In this document: in pieces, positions 5,238-5,401 of the stretch | Position numbering within the stretch: the stretch's first letter is position 1 | Layout: each line of letters begins with the position of its first letter | Assembly: GCA_910578605.1 (NCBI GenBank) | Contig: CAJTQG010000020.1 | Location: 48,670-54,070 of the forward strand | DNA from: an uncultured Lachnospiraceae bacterium | Lineage (GTDB): Bacteria > Bacillota > Clostridia > Lachnospirales > Lachnospiraceae | Reading direction: 5' to 3' | DNA length: 5,401 bases | Program-made: the position numbers and the translations under genes | Notes under the pieces: model-generated | Seen by the model: the letters and a program-made list of their open reading frames with translations, nothing else | What the model was told of the DNA's origin: nothing | Database searches by the model: none

Positions 5238-5288
5238 AAAAAGTGCTGTTATATTTACGACTTTTCTTCGCTAATACAACAGCACTTT
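5238..5288 (-). terminator. Intrinsic terminator after the rightmost gene
   Basis: A perfect 11-bp stem, AAAGTGCTGTT (5278-5288 on the minus strand) with AACAGCACTTT (5240-5250), encloses a 27-nt loop. It is followed in the leftward direction by a T5 run that overlaps the stem foot (5238-5242). It starts 57 nt after the stop codon of the partial gene at 5346. The long loop makes it less than ideal, but its position and T-run fit. Confidence 0.75.
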
Positions 5289-5345
5289 ATTAATATTACA
5301 TTGTCATCTTTTTATTGTTATTGCCATTTTTTGTTAACTTTTCTA

Positions 5346-5401
5346 CTATTTTACAGTCAGCTTAATCTTCTTAGAAGCTTTACCGCTCTTAATAGTGATA
5401 G
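5346..5401 (-). CDS. C-terminal end of an unidentified protein, possibly a surface Ig-like protein
   Basis: Only 17 residues and a TAG stop (5348-5346) are inside the window, in the frame reading ITIKSGKASKKIKLTVK. The alternating hydrophobic/polar pattern and the lysine-rich SGKASKK turn resemble the last strands of bacterial Ig-like (BIG2) or similar beta-sandwich repeats found at the ends of secreted clostridial proteins. The well-placed terminator downstream supports a real gene end. Seventeen residues cannot settle the family, so the surface-protein reading is inference. Confidence 0.6.
   Translation of the reverse strand, partial: ITIKSGKASKKIKLTVK

Noticed and set aside
1..5401. CRISPR arrays, tRNA or rRNA genes, insertion sequences, phage genes
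   Set aside because: No regularly spaced direct repeats, RNA gene signatures, transposase or phage-like coding were seen on either strand.

Overview
The window comes from an endospore-forming Firmicute, most likely a clostridial anaerobe of the Lachnospiraceae type. The evidence is the spoIIIA sporulation operon, AT-rich DNA with very AT-rich intergenic stretches, strong GGAGG-type ribosome binding sites and a clostridial-type aspartate kinase. The family assignment is inference; the spore-forming Firmicute assignment is solid. Every recognisable gene lies on the minus strand, so transcription runs from the right edge to the left edge.

In transcription order (right to left): (1) The last 17 residues of a protein ending in a lysine-rich beta-strand-like tail (5346-5401), perhaps a cell-surface protein with Ig-like repeats, followed by a good intrinsic terminator (5238-5288). 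(2) A non-coding stretch of about 460 bases that holds a convincing vegetative promoter (5156-5184) and then an unusually long leader of about 265 nt, with several possible RNA structures and a ten-codon ORF, ahead of (3) a complete MATE-family efflux transporter (3552-4883). (4) A 199-base spacer with a series of regularly spaced A-tracts upstream of a candidate -10 box. (5) A complete two-ACT-domain aspartate kinase (2033-3352) with its own terminator (1942-1979). (6) A compact junction in which the aspartate kinase terminator abuts a probable sigma-E promoter. (7) The first four genes of the spoIIIA operon: spoIIIAA, spoIIIAB, spoIIIAC and the start of spoIIIAD, which runs off the left edge.

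The spoIIIA genes encode parts of the mother-cell side of the SpoIIIA-SpoIIQ channel that joins mother cell and forespore during engulfment. SpoIIIAA is the ATPase, and SpoIIIAB, AC and AD are membrane components. The remaining genes (AE to AH) would be expected just beyond the left edge. Three of the four visible spoIIIA genes start with GTG or TTG behind a strong Shine-Dalgarno sequence, and spoIIIAA and spoIIIAB overlap by 7 bases.

The aspartate kinase supplies aspartyl phosphate for lysine/diaminopimelate, threonine and methionine synthesis. Diaminopimelate and dipicolinate are needed for the spore, but the separate terminator and promoter argue that the kinase is not part of the sporulation operon. 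No known new system is evident. The parts most worth a second look are the MATE leader, the A-tract array, and the terminator/sigma-E promoter junction.
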